Source: Sphingobium sp. (GTDB lineage: Bacteria > Pseudomonadota > Alphaproteobacteria > Sphingomonadales > Sphingomonadaceae). Taken from it: DNA of 35,888 nt. A program made the translations under genes and the position numbers. Below the pieces are notes generated by a model that made no database searches, was not told the origin of the DNA, and saw only the letters and a program-made list of their open reading frames with translations. Within the stretch, counting starts at the first letter, position 1; every line of letters starts with the position of its first letter. Shown in pieces: positions 16,742-24,806 of the stretch. The DNA lies in the NCBI GenBank assembly GCA_017984895.1, contig JAGNYO010000023.1:1-35888 (forward strand), read 5' to 3'.

Positions 16742-19078
16742 TTAGAAATTATACTTGATGGACGCGGCATATCTGCGCGGCGGAGCCGGCTGAGCTGCCG
16801 AATAGCCCGCACCCAGTGCCCCCTGGATATCGAACACATTGTAATAGTAAATCTTGTCCGTCAGGTTGGTGACTTCCAGAGCGGCTTCCCACTTTTTATC
16901 GGGAGCGCGATAGGTAAGCCGGCCATTCCAGATTGTGTAACCCGCAACCCGGTTGCTCGGCAGATTGACCGCCGCGAAATAAGTAGCTGACTGGTAAGAT
17001 GCATCGATCCGGGGGGTGAGCGTGCCCATATCTCCCAGATCCGCCTCATATTGCGCACCAACGCTCCATTTCCATTTCGGCGTGAGCGGGGCGACCATGC
17101 CCAGTTGCACACCGGTGGCCACATTGACACTCTTGTAACCGAAATCGAGATAGCTGGCCGAGGCATCGAAGGTGAGGCCATCGAGCGGCTGCGCGGTCAG
17201 TTCGCCTTCGAGGCCCTTAATCCGCGCGCTGCCGACATTGGCCTGTGCGATGCAGAACACGAAGGGTCCACCATTACCGCAGTCGTTTATCTCGAGCTGG
17301 ATACCGCTATAGTCGCTGGTGAAGGCGGCCACATTGAGGCGCAGACGCCGGTCAAGCCATGTCGTTTTCAGACCGAGTTCGTAGCTCTTGAGCTTTTCAG
17401 GACCAAAACGCGAGAAAGGGAAGCTCGGCAAGGCATGCGATGGGACAATCGGACGCGGGATGGCGCCGCCGCCCTTGAACCCGGTCGAGAACTGGGCGTA
17501 AGCCAGCACATCGTCCGTGATCTTGAAATCGGCTGCGGCCCGATAGTCCCACCGCGAGCCGTCATAATTGTTGGTTATGCCTGCCACCTGCGGTGGGCCA
17601 CTGTAGGCCGTGCGATTATAGGAATAGTCCTTGCTTTCCTCGGTGTAGCGGAGGCCGCCGGTCAGGTTGATCCGATCGGTGACGTGGAACACCGCATGCA
17701 GGAAACCCGCGTTCGATTCGGACTTCACAATGTCAGACTGAACGAAGTCCACACGGCCAAAGGCGGGGGCGTCAACGCGCCCGGCATATAGGCCGCGCGA
17801 TTTCAGGTGGAAACCACCCACAGTGAAATCGAGCATTGCGCCAAGGGAACCATTAAGCCGCAGCTCCTGCGTGAACTGGCGGTGCGTCGGGTTGTAATAC
17901 TGGTTCTCAAGGCCGAAAGGCGAACCGTCACTATCCGATGAGAATTCCGCGGTATAACGCCGGAAAGCGGTAATCGAGGTCAGGGTGAAGGAATTGCCAA
18001 GATCCCAGTTGACCTGGCCAGAAACACCCCAGGACTTGATCCGGCTGTAGGCCGGGTTGCAATATGCACGGGAGGGATCGCCGCCGACATAATTCTTGTT
18101 GTTGCAATATGTCGCATAGGAAGTGAACGGATCGCTCGAAATAAACCGGCTATCATAGCCTGGAACAGCATCGCCCGCGAAAATCGGATTGGTCGGTGGG
18201 CCCGCATAGGTCTGGGTCGTCGCCTGAACTTCCGAGTTATCGCGCGTGTAATCGCCGCTCAGCTTCACCTCAAGGCCGTCCGTCGGCAGCAGCCGTAAGC
18301 TCGCGCGCGCTGCGGAGTAATTTTTGCCGCCCGCCGTGCCGATCTTGCAATTGCTGTTATTGGTGGAAATCGTGCTGGGAACATCGGTCGCACCCGGATT
18401 GAGGCAGCGATAGTCATAGCGGTTGACATAGCCGTTCACACTATTGGTGAGGCCCGATATACGCAGGAACGCGACATCCTTTGCCAACGTGAAATCGGCA
18501 GCGCCGCGAAACTGCATGCGGCCCTGATTGCCGATGGTAGCGGACAGATAGCCATCACCGCCGCCTTTGGGTGTCGCTGAATAGAGACGGATCGCACCGC
18601 CCAGCGAGTTCCGGCCCGAAAGTGTGCCCTGCGGTCCGCGCAGAATTTCGACACGCTCCAGATCCAGCAACTCCAGCACAGAGCCGGTGAGCGTGGAATA
18701 ATAGACATCATCGACATACATGCCCACACCCGGCTCGAATGCGAAGGACCAGTCGGTCTGGCCAATACCACGGATCGACGCCTGTAGCGCCGGGCCGGAA
18801 CCCGCGCCCGCCGGCTTGAGCGAAACGCTGGGCGACTGGTTGGCCACATCGACAACCGAGGTCTGGCTACGCGCTTCCAGCATTTCGGCGTTGACGGCAG
18901 TGATTGCCAGCGGTGTATCCTGCACATTTTGTTCGCGGAACTGCGCGGTGACAATGATGTCCCCCAGGACCGCGCCGGTATCTCCTGGCTGCGCGTCGGT
19001 TTGCGCATGGGCCGATGTGGCAAGGCTGGTGGCCAAAGCAAGGCCGCAAAGGCCCGCAAAATATTTCCTGTCTAGCAT
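16742..19078 (-). CDS. TonB-dependent outer-membrane receptor 2
   Basis: The 778-residue protein has a signal peptide (about 1-26, ending SAHAQ). A TonB-box region GDIIVTAQFREQNVQDTP leads into a plug with IRGIGQTDWSF and LERVEILRGPQGTLSGRNSLGGAI, and the beta-barrel ends in aromatic IKYNF. A long extracellular loop is unusually rich in Cys (near DYRCLNPG, NCKIG, YCNNKN and AYCNPAY), which would allow disulfides outside the cell. Catabolic neighbours suggest an organic substrate rather than a siderophore. It probably heads a minus-strand unit with SDR 2 and the MBL hydrolase. A 452-bp gap upstream holds its promoter. Confidence 0.93.
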   Translation of the reverse strand: MLDRKYFAGLCGLALATSLATSAHAQTDAQPGDTGAVLGDIIVTAQFREQNVQDTPLAITAVNAEMLEARSQTSVVDVANQSPSVSLKPAGAGSGPALQASIRGIGQTDWSFAFEPGVGMYVDDVYYSTLTGSVLELLDLERVEILRGPQGTLSGRNSLGGAIRLYSATPKGGGDGYLSATIGNQGRMQFRGAADFTLAKDVAFLRISGLTNSVNGYVNRYDYRCLNPGATDVPSTISTNNSNCKIGTAGGKNYSAARASLRLLPTDGLEVKLSGDYTRDNSEVQATTQTYAGPPTNPIFAGDAVPGYDSRFISSDPFTSYATYCNNKNYVGGDPSRAYCNPAYSRIKSWGVSGQVNWDLGNSFTLTSITAFRRYTAEFSSDSDGSPFGLENQYYNPTHRQFTQELRLNGSLGAMLDFTVGGFHLKSRGLYAGRVDAPAFGRVDFVQSDIVKSESNAGFLHAVFHVTDRINLTGGLRYTEESKDYSYNRTAYSGPPQVAGITNNYDGSRWDYRAAADFKITDDVLAYAQFSTGFKGGGAIPRPIVPSHALPSFPFSRFGPEKLKSYELGLKTTWLDRRLRLNVAAFTSDYSGIQLEINDCGNGGPFVFCIAQANVGSARIKGLEGELTAQPLDGLTFDASASYLDFGYKSVNVATGVQLGMVAPLTPKWKWSVGAQYEADLGDMGTLTPRIDASYQSATYFAAVNLPSNRVAGYTIWNGRLTYRAPDKKWEAALEVTNLTDKIYYYNVFDIQGALGAGYSAAQPAPPRRYAASIKYNF

Positions 19079-19530
19079 GACTCCCCCTTCATTTTTTACG
19101 GTTTTCTTCCCGCCGTTGAATCAGCGGGAGACTTGGCCAGCAGGTTATAGTCCACTCTTTGCATTACAATCATTCCTTCATTTCGTAATACATTATTGCA
19201 GAAATGGTTTAATCCGAACGGAGGTTTGACTGTCATGGGTGTGGATTAGGGCGCGCTATGCGACGGAGTGGCGGGAGTGGTAATGAGCGAAGGTTTGCAG
19301 CCTCCCGCCGCACCCATGATTTTGCCGATGGAATACATAATTGCCTTTTTATGCATAACCGATGTCTGGACGGCACAGTGTCAGTTCCCTACCCCGCAAC
19401 CAGCGGACTCTTTCCCCGCCGGCACCGGCCATACCTGATCCTGCATTCAGGGACGGCCCGCCGAAACGCTTCGCATTGAAGGGGGCGACACCCGCCCTGC
19501 ATACGCAATACTTATTTTTGGCACGGCCGG
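19079..19530. promoter_or_regulatory. 452-bp divergent gap between TonB receptor 2 and MFS copy 2
   Basis: No gene with coding character was recognised here; the short open frames are Arg/Ser-rich and look like chance. Near the TonB start a CCCGC/GCGGG stem (about 19110-19129) could form in the leader RNA. An A+T-rich block at 19160-19215 holds AATACATTATT, the reverse complement of AATAATGTATT before the DoxX-like gene and in the same orientation relative to its gene. ATACGCAAT occurs at 19501-19509, just before the MFS start. These are candidate promoter or operator elements. Confidence 0.5.
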
Positions 19531-20715
19531 ATGTTGAAACACAGGCAGATCATAACGCTGGCATCAATCTCGGCCCTTGGCCCGCTGGCACTGGACATGT
19601 ATTTGCCAGCAGCGGTGCAAATGGCCCACGCGCTGGGCGTGTCGTCACGCGAGGCGACCTACACGGTTTCGGTGTTCCTGATCGGTATAGCTTCCGGCCA
19701 ACTGATAGCCGGCCCGATTTCCGACCGTATAGGGCGTAGGCCGATGATATTGGGAGGGTTGGTGCTTTTTGGCCTTGCCTCGATCCTTGCCGCAAGCACC
19801 CACAGCTTCGGCACCATGCTCCTTGCGCGATTGCTACAGGCGTTGGGGGCGTGCGCCGTGCTGAACTCCTGCCGGGCGGTGGTGCGCGATTGCCTGGCCC
19901 ATGGTGCAGCGGCGCGTCTGTTTTCGCAGATGGCGCTGGTGGGCGGACTTGCTCCGGTGCTGGGGCCAATGGTCGGCGCGTGGCTGACCCATGTCGGCAC
20001 ATGGCGTATGAACTTCGTCGTCATGGGCCTGCTTAGCGTGGCGATGCTGCTCGGGTCGTTTTTCTTTCTGCAAGAGAGTCGCTCGGCGGAAACCGCAGAG
20101 CAGGCGCGCAACGAACACCCGGCACGCTCCTATAAAATCCTTATACGCAACCGGGCACTGCGTGACTATCTGTTGGCGGCGAGTTTCAACAGTGCTGGCT
20201 TTTTTGCCTACATCGCGAACTCACCCAGCATATTCACCGACGTATTCGCTCTTACGCCGACACAATATAGCCTGCTCTTTGCCTGCAATTCCGCCGCGCT
20301 GGTAGGCTCTACCCAGATCAACCGCTATTTGCTGCGTACGCATACGCTCGATGATGTGCTGCGCAAATCTGGCCGAAACGCGCTTTTTCTTGCGGCCGGC
20401 TATTGCGGGATCGCCCTGTTTGCAACCGGCAACCTGCCCCTGTTCGCCGGGCTGCTGTTCCTGACGGTAGGGAGTGTCGCGCCTGTCCAGGCAAATACGA
20501 TTGCAGGCGGACTATCTGTTGACGGCCTTCGCGCCGGCTCTGCTGCCGCTCTGTTTGGCGCCACTACCTTCGCATCCGGTGCGGTTGGCTCGTGGATCGG
20601 CGGGCTGATCTATGATCGCTCCGAACGGCCCCTGTGCTTCCTGATGGCAGCTTGCCTGGTGGCCGCACATCTTGCAGTCCGCCGCCTGGGCAAGCCCGCC
20701 CCGGCCCCGGCCTGA
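19531..20715 (+). CDS. MFS transporter, Bcr/CflA (DHA1) type, copy 2
   Basis: The 394-residue, twelve-helix protein is closely similar along its whole length to the carrier at 5161. It shares the helix-1 motif LGPLALDMYLPA, the motif A GPISDRIGRRP, LARLLQALGACAVLNS and the C-terminal region with SVAPVQANTIAGG and GLRAGSAAALFGATTFA. Members of this family are proton-driven exporters of drugs or metabolites. It diverges from TonB receptor 2 and is followed after about 100 bp by a LysR gene on the same strand. The second copy at the far end of the island suggests an ancestral duplication of a transport module. Confidence 0.9.
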   Translation: MLKHRQIITLASISALGPLALDMYLPAAVQMAHALGVSSREATYTVSVFLIGIASGQLIAGPISDRIGRRPMILGGLVLFGLASILAASTHSFGTMLLARLLQALGACAVLNSCRAVVRDCLAHGAAARLFSQMALVGGLAPVLGPMVGAWLTHVGTWRMNFVVMGLLSVAMLLGSFFFLQESRSAETAEQARNEHPARSYKILIRNRALRDYLLAASFNSAGFFAYIANSPSIFTDVFALTPTQYSLLFACNSAALVGSTQINRYLLRTHTLDDVLRKSGRNALFLAAGYCGIALFATGNLPLFAGLLFLTVGSVAPVQANTIAGGLSVDGLRAGSAAALFGATTFASGAVGSWIGGLIYDRSERPLCFLMAACLVAAHLAVRRLGKPAPAPA

Positions 20716-20813
20716 CAGCCCCCACCTCGAACACCTACGCATCGAAGGAATGGTAAAGGTCCGCAAAGTGTATTAGTTATAGCACATTATATTGTTAGAC
20801 CAAATACAGGGTG

Positions 20814-21713
20814 ATGCCATTGGCGGGGTGGGACGGGATTGACGAATTCGTGGCCGTGGCCAAAGCCGGGTCATTTGTTGGTGGCGCACGCGTTCTCGGC
20901 AAATCGAACACGCATATGAGCCGGGCGGTCGCCTTGCTGGAAACACGCCTGCAGGCGCAACTGCTCTACCGCACGACGCGGGCTGTGAAGCTCACCGACA
21001 GTGGCAGCGTGTTCTTCGAACAATGCGAACGGATGATCCAGGAGCGCGACGAGGCGGTCGCGATCGTCAGCGAACGCGGCGAACCGCAAGGCGAGTTGCG
21101 CATCGCAAGCACCACGATGTTGGGAGAGCATTTCATCGTGCCCCTTGCCCAGCGCTATGCCCGTGAGCATCCGAAGATGAGCGTGGCGGTCGAGCTGTCC
21201 AATCGTCAGTTTGATCTGGTCGGCGAAGGGTTTGATCTGGCGGTGCGCGCTGGGCACCTGCCCGATTCCCGTCTGATCGCCACGCGGATTGCATATCGCA
21301 GCCTGCATACATGCGCCTCACCAGCCTATCTGGCACAATATGGCACCCCGCTGACGATCGAGGATCTGGAAGCTCATGACGGGGTCATCGGCACAGGCCA
21401 TATATGGCAATTCAGTGACGGTCGAACCGAAAAACTGTTTAAGCCCAAGGGCCGTTGGCGTTGCAACAGCGGATATGCCGTGCTGAGAGGAACCCTTGCG
21501 GGCATGGGTGTTTGCCAGTTACCGGATTTTTATGTCCAGACCCATTTGAATCAGGGGACATTGATCAGTCTGCTTGAAGAATTCGCCCCGCCCCATGAGC
21601 CGGTCTGGGCAGTTTACCCCCAACAGCGTCACCTGCTTCCCAAGGTGCGCAGCTTCGTCGATCTGTTGAAAAATGAACTGCAATCCTGCCTCGACAGAGG
21701 CTATTACGACTAG
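20814..21713 (+). CDS. LysR-type transcriptional regulator
   Basis: This 299-residue LTTR has an N-terminal winged helix-turn-helix (about 5-65, with GGARVLGKSNTHMSRAVALL as the recognition region). Its substrate-binding domain contains the FDLAVRAGHLPDSRLIATRI pattern of the CrgA-like PBP2 group. It is the only dedicated regulator inside the catabolic island and so the best candidate to control the flanking TonB, SDR, ALDH and MFS genes; the inducer is unknown. The start may be this ATG or the GTG three bases earlier. The upstream gap (20716-20813) is A+T rich. It is co-oriented with MFS copy 2 and the next MFS gene. Confidence 0.9.
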   Translation: MPLAGWDGIDEFVAVAKAGSFVGGARVLGKSNTHMSRAVALLETRLQAQLLYRTTRAVKLTDSGSVFFEQCERMIQERDEAVAIVSERGEPQGELRIASTTMLGEHFIVPLAQRYAREHPKMSVAVELSNRQFDLVGEGFDLAVRAGHLPDSRLIATRIAYRSLHTCASPAYLAQYGTPLTIEDLEAHDGVIGTGHIWQFSDGRTEKLFKPKGRWRCNSGYAVLRGTLAGMGVCQLPDFYVQTHLNQGTLISLLEEFAPPHEPVWAVYPQQRHLLPKVRSFVDLLKNELQSCLDRGYYD

Positions 21714-21801
21714 AGCGTATGTGAGAAAAGCCTCCTGATGTCATTCGTCATCGCGATTGACACAGCCTCGCTTCTCACCGATTGCCTACAATCAAGAATA
21801 C

Positions 21802-23127
21802 ATGTCACATCCCAGCATCCAACGCGAAGTGGAAAGCAACCGCACCTTTATGCAAGATGTGAACGCCAGCACACCTTCATCGGCCCTGACCGCGCCGCGC
21901 ACCTATACGATGCTGATACTCCTGATGATTATCAATGGCATCAATCTGGTCGATCGCAACATGTTCGGCCTGTTGCTGCCAGAGATCAAACGTGAGGTGC
22001 TGTTGAGCGATGCGGAACTGGGGTTGCTGGGCGGTCCGGCCTTTGCACTCACATACGCGTTGTCCGGCATTCCGATCGCCATGGTCGCCGATCGTTTCTC
22101 GAGAAGAAACCTGATCGCTGCGGGCGTTACATTCTGGAGTGCCGCCATCGCCGCGACCGGCAAGGCAACAGACGCCCTTGGGTTGTTCGGAGCCAGAATG
22201 GTGCTTGGTATCGGCCAGGCCTCGAACATGGCACCCTCTTCATCGCTGATTGCCGACCTCTTTCCCAACCGCTCCCGGACCATCGCAGTATCGGTTTATA
22301 CCTCGGGGGGGCCGCTTGGTATCATGCTGGGCTTTCCCTTTATCGGCTGGATGGCACAAGCCCACGGCTGGCGGGCGGCATTTCTGGCGATGGGGTTGCT
22401 CGGCTTCGCGGTGGCGCTCCTGCTGTTGCTGATCGGGAGGGAGCCTTTGCGGGCGCATCACCAGCAGGCCCGGCAGACGGGTAACACCGTTCCCTTCGTC
22501 GCCAGCCTGACGCTGCTCGCCCGTTCGACACCGTTTGTGCTGCTGGTCATGGCCGGGGTTTGCCTTAGTGTCACCAATACGGTGATGAATGTGTGGGCGC
22601 CGACATTCCTGACAAGAGTCCACCATCTGAACCTGCGCGAAACCGGGGATCTGCTCGGTTTATACCGCGGCTTTTTGGGCGTGTTCGCGGCCATCCTCGG
22701 TGGCGTACTCGTTTCGCGCCTCACCCATCGCGATCCACGCTGGGTGGCCTGGGCACCCGCTATCCTGTGCCTGCTGATGGTTCCGGCCGAGCTGCTGTTT
22801 CTGTGGTCAGACAGCGGGGCCGGCTGGCAGGCCGGGCTGATCGCCGATACCATCCTGATGAGCGCCGCGACTCCCTGCACCTTCGCGCTGCTGTTACTGA
22901 TAGTGGACAGCCGTATTCGCGCCTTCGGGGCGGCGGTCTATCTGCTGATCTTCAGCCTCGTGGGGCAAAGCATCGGCTCGGTAGCGGTGGGACTGCTCAA
23001 CGACTGGCTGGCTCCGGAGTTCAGGGAGGGGGCCATCCGCATTTCCATGACATTGTCACCCTGGGCGATCGGCATGACCGGCATCCTCTTGTTCATCCTG
23101 TCCCGCAAGCTGGCGCCGGCCGATTGA
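21802..23127 (+). CDS. MFS transporter, spinster/ACS-like
   Basis: The protein has about 441 residues and twelve helices. Helix 1 reads INGINLVDRNMFGLLLPEIKREV, the NxxDR pattern shared by spinster-like and anion:cation symporter MFS proteins. Motif A is IAMVADRFSRRNLI. Relatives in sphingomonads sit beside TonB receptors and catabolic genes and probably bring organic acids or other substrates across the inner membrane. The start is not settled: this ATG has only a weak AAGAAT upstream, and an in-frame TTG lies at 21757. An inverted pair GTGAGAA/TTCTCAC (21721-21727, 21772-21778) lies in the leader. It may be the inner-membrane importer matching TonB receptor 2. Confidence 0.86.
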   Translation: MSHPSIQREVESNRTFMQDVNASTPSSALTAPRTYTMLILLMIINGINLVDRNMFGLLLPEIKREVLLSDAELGLLGGPAFALTYALSGIPIAMVADRFSRRNLIAAGVTFWSAAIAATGKATDALGLFGARMVLGIGQASNMAPSSSLIADLFPNRSRTIAVSVYTSGGPLGIMLGFPFIGWMAQAHGWRAAFLAMGLLGFAVALLLLLIGREPLRAHHQQARQTGNTVPFVASLTLLARSTPFVLLVMAGVCLSVTNTVMNVWAPTFLTRVHHLNLRETGDLLGLYRGFLGVFAAILGGVLVSRLTHRDPRWVAWAPAILCLLMVPAELLFLWSDSGAGWQAGLIADTILMSAATPCTFALLLLIVDSRIRAFGAAVYLLIFSLVGQSIGSVAVGLLNDWLAPEFREGAIRISMTLSPWAIGMTGILLFILSRKLAPAD

Positions 23128-23145
23128 AGCACCCGCAGCCCGGCG

Positions 23146-24123
23146 CTAAACCGCCGCCTTGCGTGTTTTCCAGAGCGACCAGACAATGCCCGCTCCGATC
23201 AGAGCGAAGGTGACCGCAAGGCTGACGGCGGGCGGAAACTTGTCTCCATCCAGCAAGAAGTCCGAGACGAAGATCTTCGAGCCGATGAACACCAGCACCG
23301 CAGCCAGTGCATATTTGAGGTAGTGGAACCTGTCGATCATTGCCGAGAGCGCGAAGTAGAGAGCGCGCAGGCCGAGCACCGCCATGATATTGCTGGTATA
23401 GACCACAAACGTATCGGTGGTGATCGCAAAGATCGCCGGAACCGAATCCACCGCAAAGACGATATCCGCCAGGTTGATGATCACCAATGCCAGAAACAGT
23501 GGCGTCGCGGCCCTCACCATGCGGCCGGTGCGCTCGTCCGGCACAGTGACGAAGAAGCGTTCGGCATGCAGTTCTTTCGTCACGCGCATGTGCCGGGAGA
23601 TCCAGCGGATCGCGAAATTATTGGCGAGGTCTGGCTTGGAATCGCCCGCGAAGAACATCTTGATGCCGGTGACGATCAGGAAGGCAGCAAAGATGTAGAG
23701 CACCCAATAAGCCTGAGCTACCAGCGCCGCACCGCCCGCGATCATGATCCCGCGCAGCACGATCACACCCATGATGCCCCACAGCAATGCACGATACTGG
23801 TATTTTGCAGGAATGGCGAAGAAGGCGAATATCAGGCTGATGACGAAGATATTGTCGATCGACAATGCCTTCTCGATGAAGAAGCCCGTAAAATATTTCA
23901 TGCCGAGATCGGCGCCCTTTTCCACCCATACCCAGACGCCGAACGCGAGCGCTATCGTGATATAGAAAGCGGAGAGCTTAAGCGATTCCGCAATACCCAT
24001 AACCCGGTCCTCCTTGTGCAGGAGGCCCAGGTCAAAGGCCGTCAGCGCGATCACGAGGGCAAGGAAAGCCAACCAGAACCAGACCGGCGTGCCCAGAAAA
24101 GAGGCAAGGAGAAATCCTGTCAT
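23146..24123 (-). CDS. TerC/Alx-family membrane protein
   Basis: The 325-residue protein has about nine hydrophobic helices and the TerC family hallmarks. These are the acidic helix FTGFFIEKALSIDNIFVISLIF near residue 80-100, and NLADIVFAVDSVPAIFAIT with the conserved Asp/Asn pair near residue 220. TerC/Alx proteins are linked to manganese export and tellurite or pH stress. The gene is the last of a probable minus-strand unit with the DUF465 and zinc-ribbon genes. The 55-bp gap upstream is too short for the yybP-ykoY manganese riboswitch that precedes some terC genes. Divergent OxyR-like control would fit a metal or redox stress role. Confidence 0.9.
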   Translation of the reverse strand: MTGFLLASFLGTPVWFWLAFLALVIALTAFDLGLLHKEDRVMGIAESLKLSAFYITIALAFGVWVWVEKGADLGMKYFTGFFIEKALSIDNIFVISLIFAFFAIPAKYQYRALLWGIMGVIVLRGIMIAGGAALVAQAYWVLYIFAAFLIVTGIKMFFAGDSKPDLANNFAIRWISRHMRVTKELHAERFFVTVPDERTGRMVRAATPLFLALVIINLADIVFAVDSVPAIFAITTDTFVVYTSNIMAVLGLRALYFALSAMIDRFHYLKYALAAVLVFIGSKIFVSDFLLDGDKFPPAVSLAVTFALIGAGIVWSLWKTRKAAV

Positions 24124-24178
24124 GCGTGGAATCTTTCAGCAAATGCGGGCAGGACAGGGACGAGGGCTTGGGGCTGGA

Positions 24179-24442
24179 TCAATCGAACAGTTCCTCCAAA
24201 AATGATTTGCGCCGCTTTCCATAATAGGACGTGTGGTGCCCATAGGAGGGCTGCGGCGCCACTGGCGCGGGGGCGGAAGGCGCGGCAGACTGGAGCGAGC
24301 GCTCGATGATCTTGTCCAGTTCGCCACGGTCCAGCCATACACCGCGGCACTGAGGGCAATAGTCTATCTCGATGCCCTGCCGGTCGCTCATCACGAGCGG
24401 CACATGGCAGGTAGGACAGTGCATTCCATTTTGATGTGTCAT
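24179..24442 (-). CDS. TFIIB-type zinc-ribbon protein
   Basis: This 87-residue protein has one zinc ribbon with Cys9-Pro-Thr-Cys12 and Cys29-Pro-Gln-Cys32, followed by GVWLDRGELDKIIE. That is the standard signature of the bacterial zf-TFIIB family. A Pro/Ala-rich linker leads to a basic segment GKRRKSF and an acidic tail. The family is widespread and its function is not known; it is probably a zinc-binding protein or small adaptor. It lies between DUF465 and terC on the same strand, 55 bp before terC. Confidence 0.85.
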   Translation of the reverse strand: MTHQNGMHCPTCHVPLVMSDRQGIEIDYCPQCRGVWLDRGELDKIIERSLQSAAPSAPAPVAPQPSYGHHTSYYGKRRKSFLEELFD

Positions 24443-24533
24443 TATCAGATCCTGTTAGGGGGGGCGGTATCCGGGGTTGAAAAGTGGGGCGACGCGGATT
24501 CGGGAGAGGCACGCAACCCCTCAGCGGCATGGG

Positions 24534-24707
24534 CTAGGGAGTGGCGGGGTTAGCCCTGCGCTGCAAATGAGCGATCCTGTCCTTGATCTTCAGGCGCATG
24601 CGCTTGAGCGCAGCGATCTTGCTATGGCTCGGCCCATTGCGGCAGCTATCGATGAAGCGATTGAGCCGGCTGTGTTCATGCTGCAAGCGTTCAAGGGTCA
24701 GTTTCAT
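24534..24707 (-). CDS. DUF465 (YdcH-like) small coiled-coil protein
   Basis: The 57-residue protein begins LTLERLQHEHSRLNRFID and continues LKRMRLKIKDRIAHLQ. This is the helical hairpin of the DUF465/YdcH family, whose members end with a conserved K/R-L-x-x-K-D-x-I-x-x-L-like pattern. The start at 24707 is preferred over the upstream ATGs because GAGGAG lies seven bases before it. It is the first gene of the minus-strand unit leading to terC and diverges from the OxyR-like gene across a 99-bp promoter. Function is unknown. Confidence 0.85.
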   Translation of the reverse strand: MKLTLERLQHEHSRLNRFIDSCRNGPSHSKIAALKRMRLKIKDRIAHLQRRANPATP

Positions 24708-24764
24708 GATCGTTCTCCTCATGCAGAGAAGATGCGCACGGACGTTTGATTGCACAAATTGATT

Positions 24765-24796
24765 CTATCAGACATTATTGATAGTATCAGACTATC
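24765..24796. promoter_or_regulatory. Candidate LysR/OxyR-type operator
   Basis: CTATCA (24765-24770), TGATAG (24779-24784) and CTATC (24792-24796) form two overlapping dyads. The right one is ATAG-N7-CTAT (24781-24795), the spacing of an OxyR half-operator and a T-N11-A LTTR box. It sits just before the regulator's Shine-Dalgarno, which suggests autorepression plus control of the divergent DUF465-terC unit. Confidence 0.6.
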
Positions 24797-24806
24797 AAGG
24801 AGGCTT

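Noticed and set aside
19258-19479. 73-codon frame in the 452-bp gap
   Set aside because: Its composition (Arg/Ser/His-rich), lack of Shine-Dalgarno and lack of any domain suggest a chance frame.
21757-21792. TTGACA and TACAAT as a sigma-70 promoter before the spinster-like MFS
   Set aside because: The hexamers are 24 bp apart, too far for normal promoter geometry.
24124-24178. yybP-ykoY manganese riboswitch upstream of the TerC-family gene
   Set aside because: The gap is only 55 bp and lacks the paired helices expected of that riboswitch.
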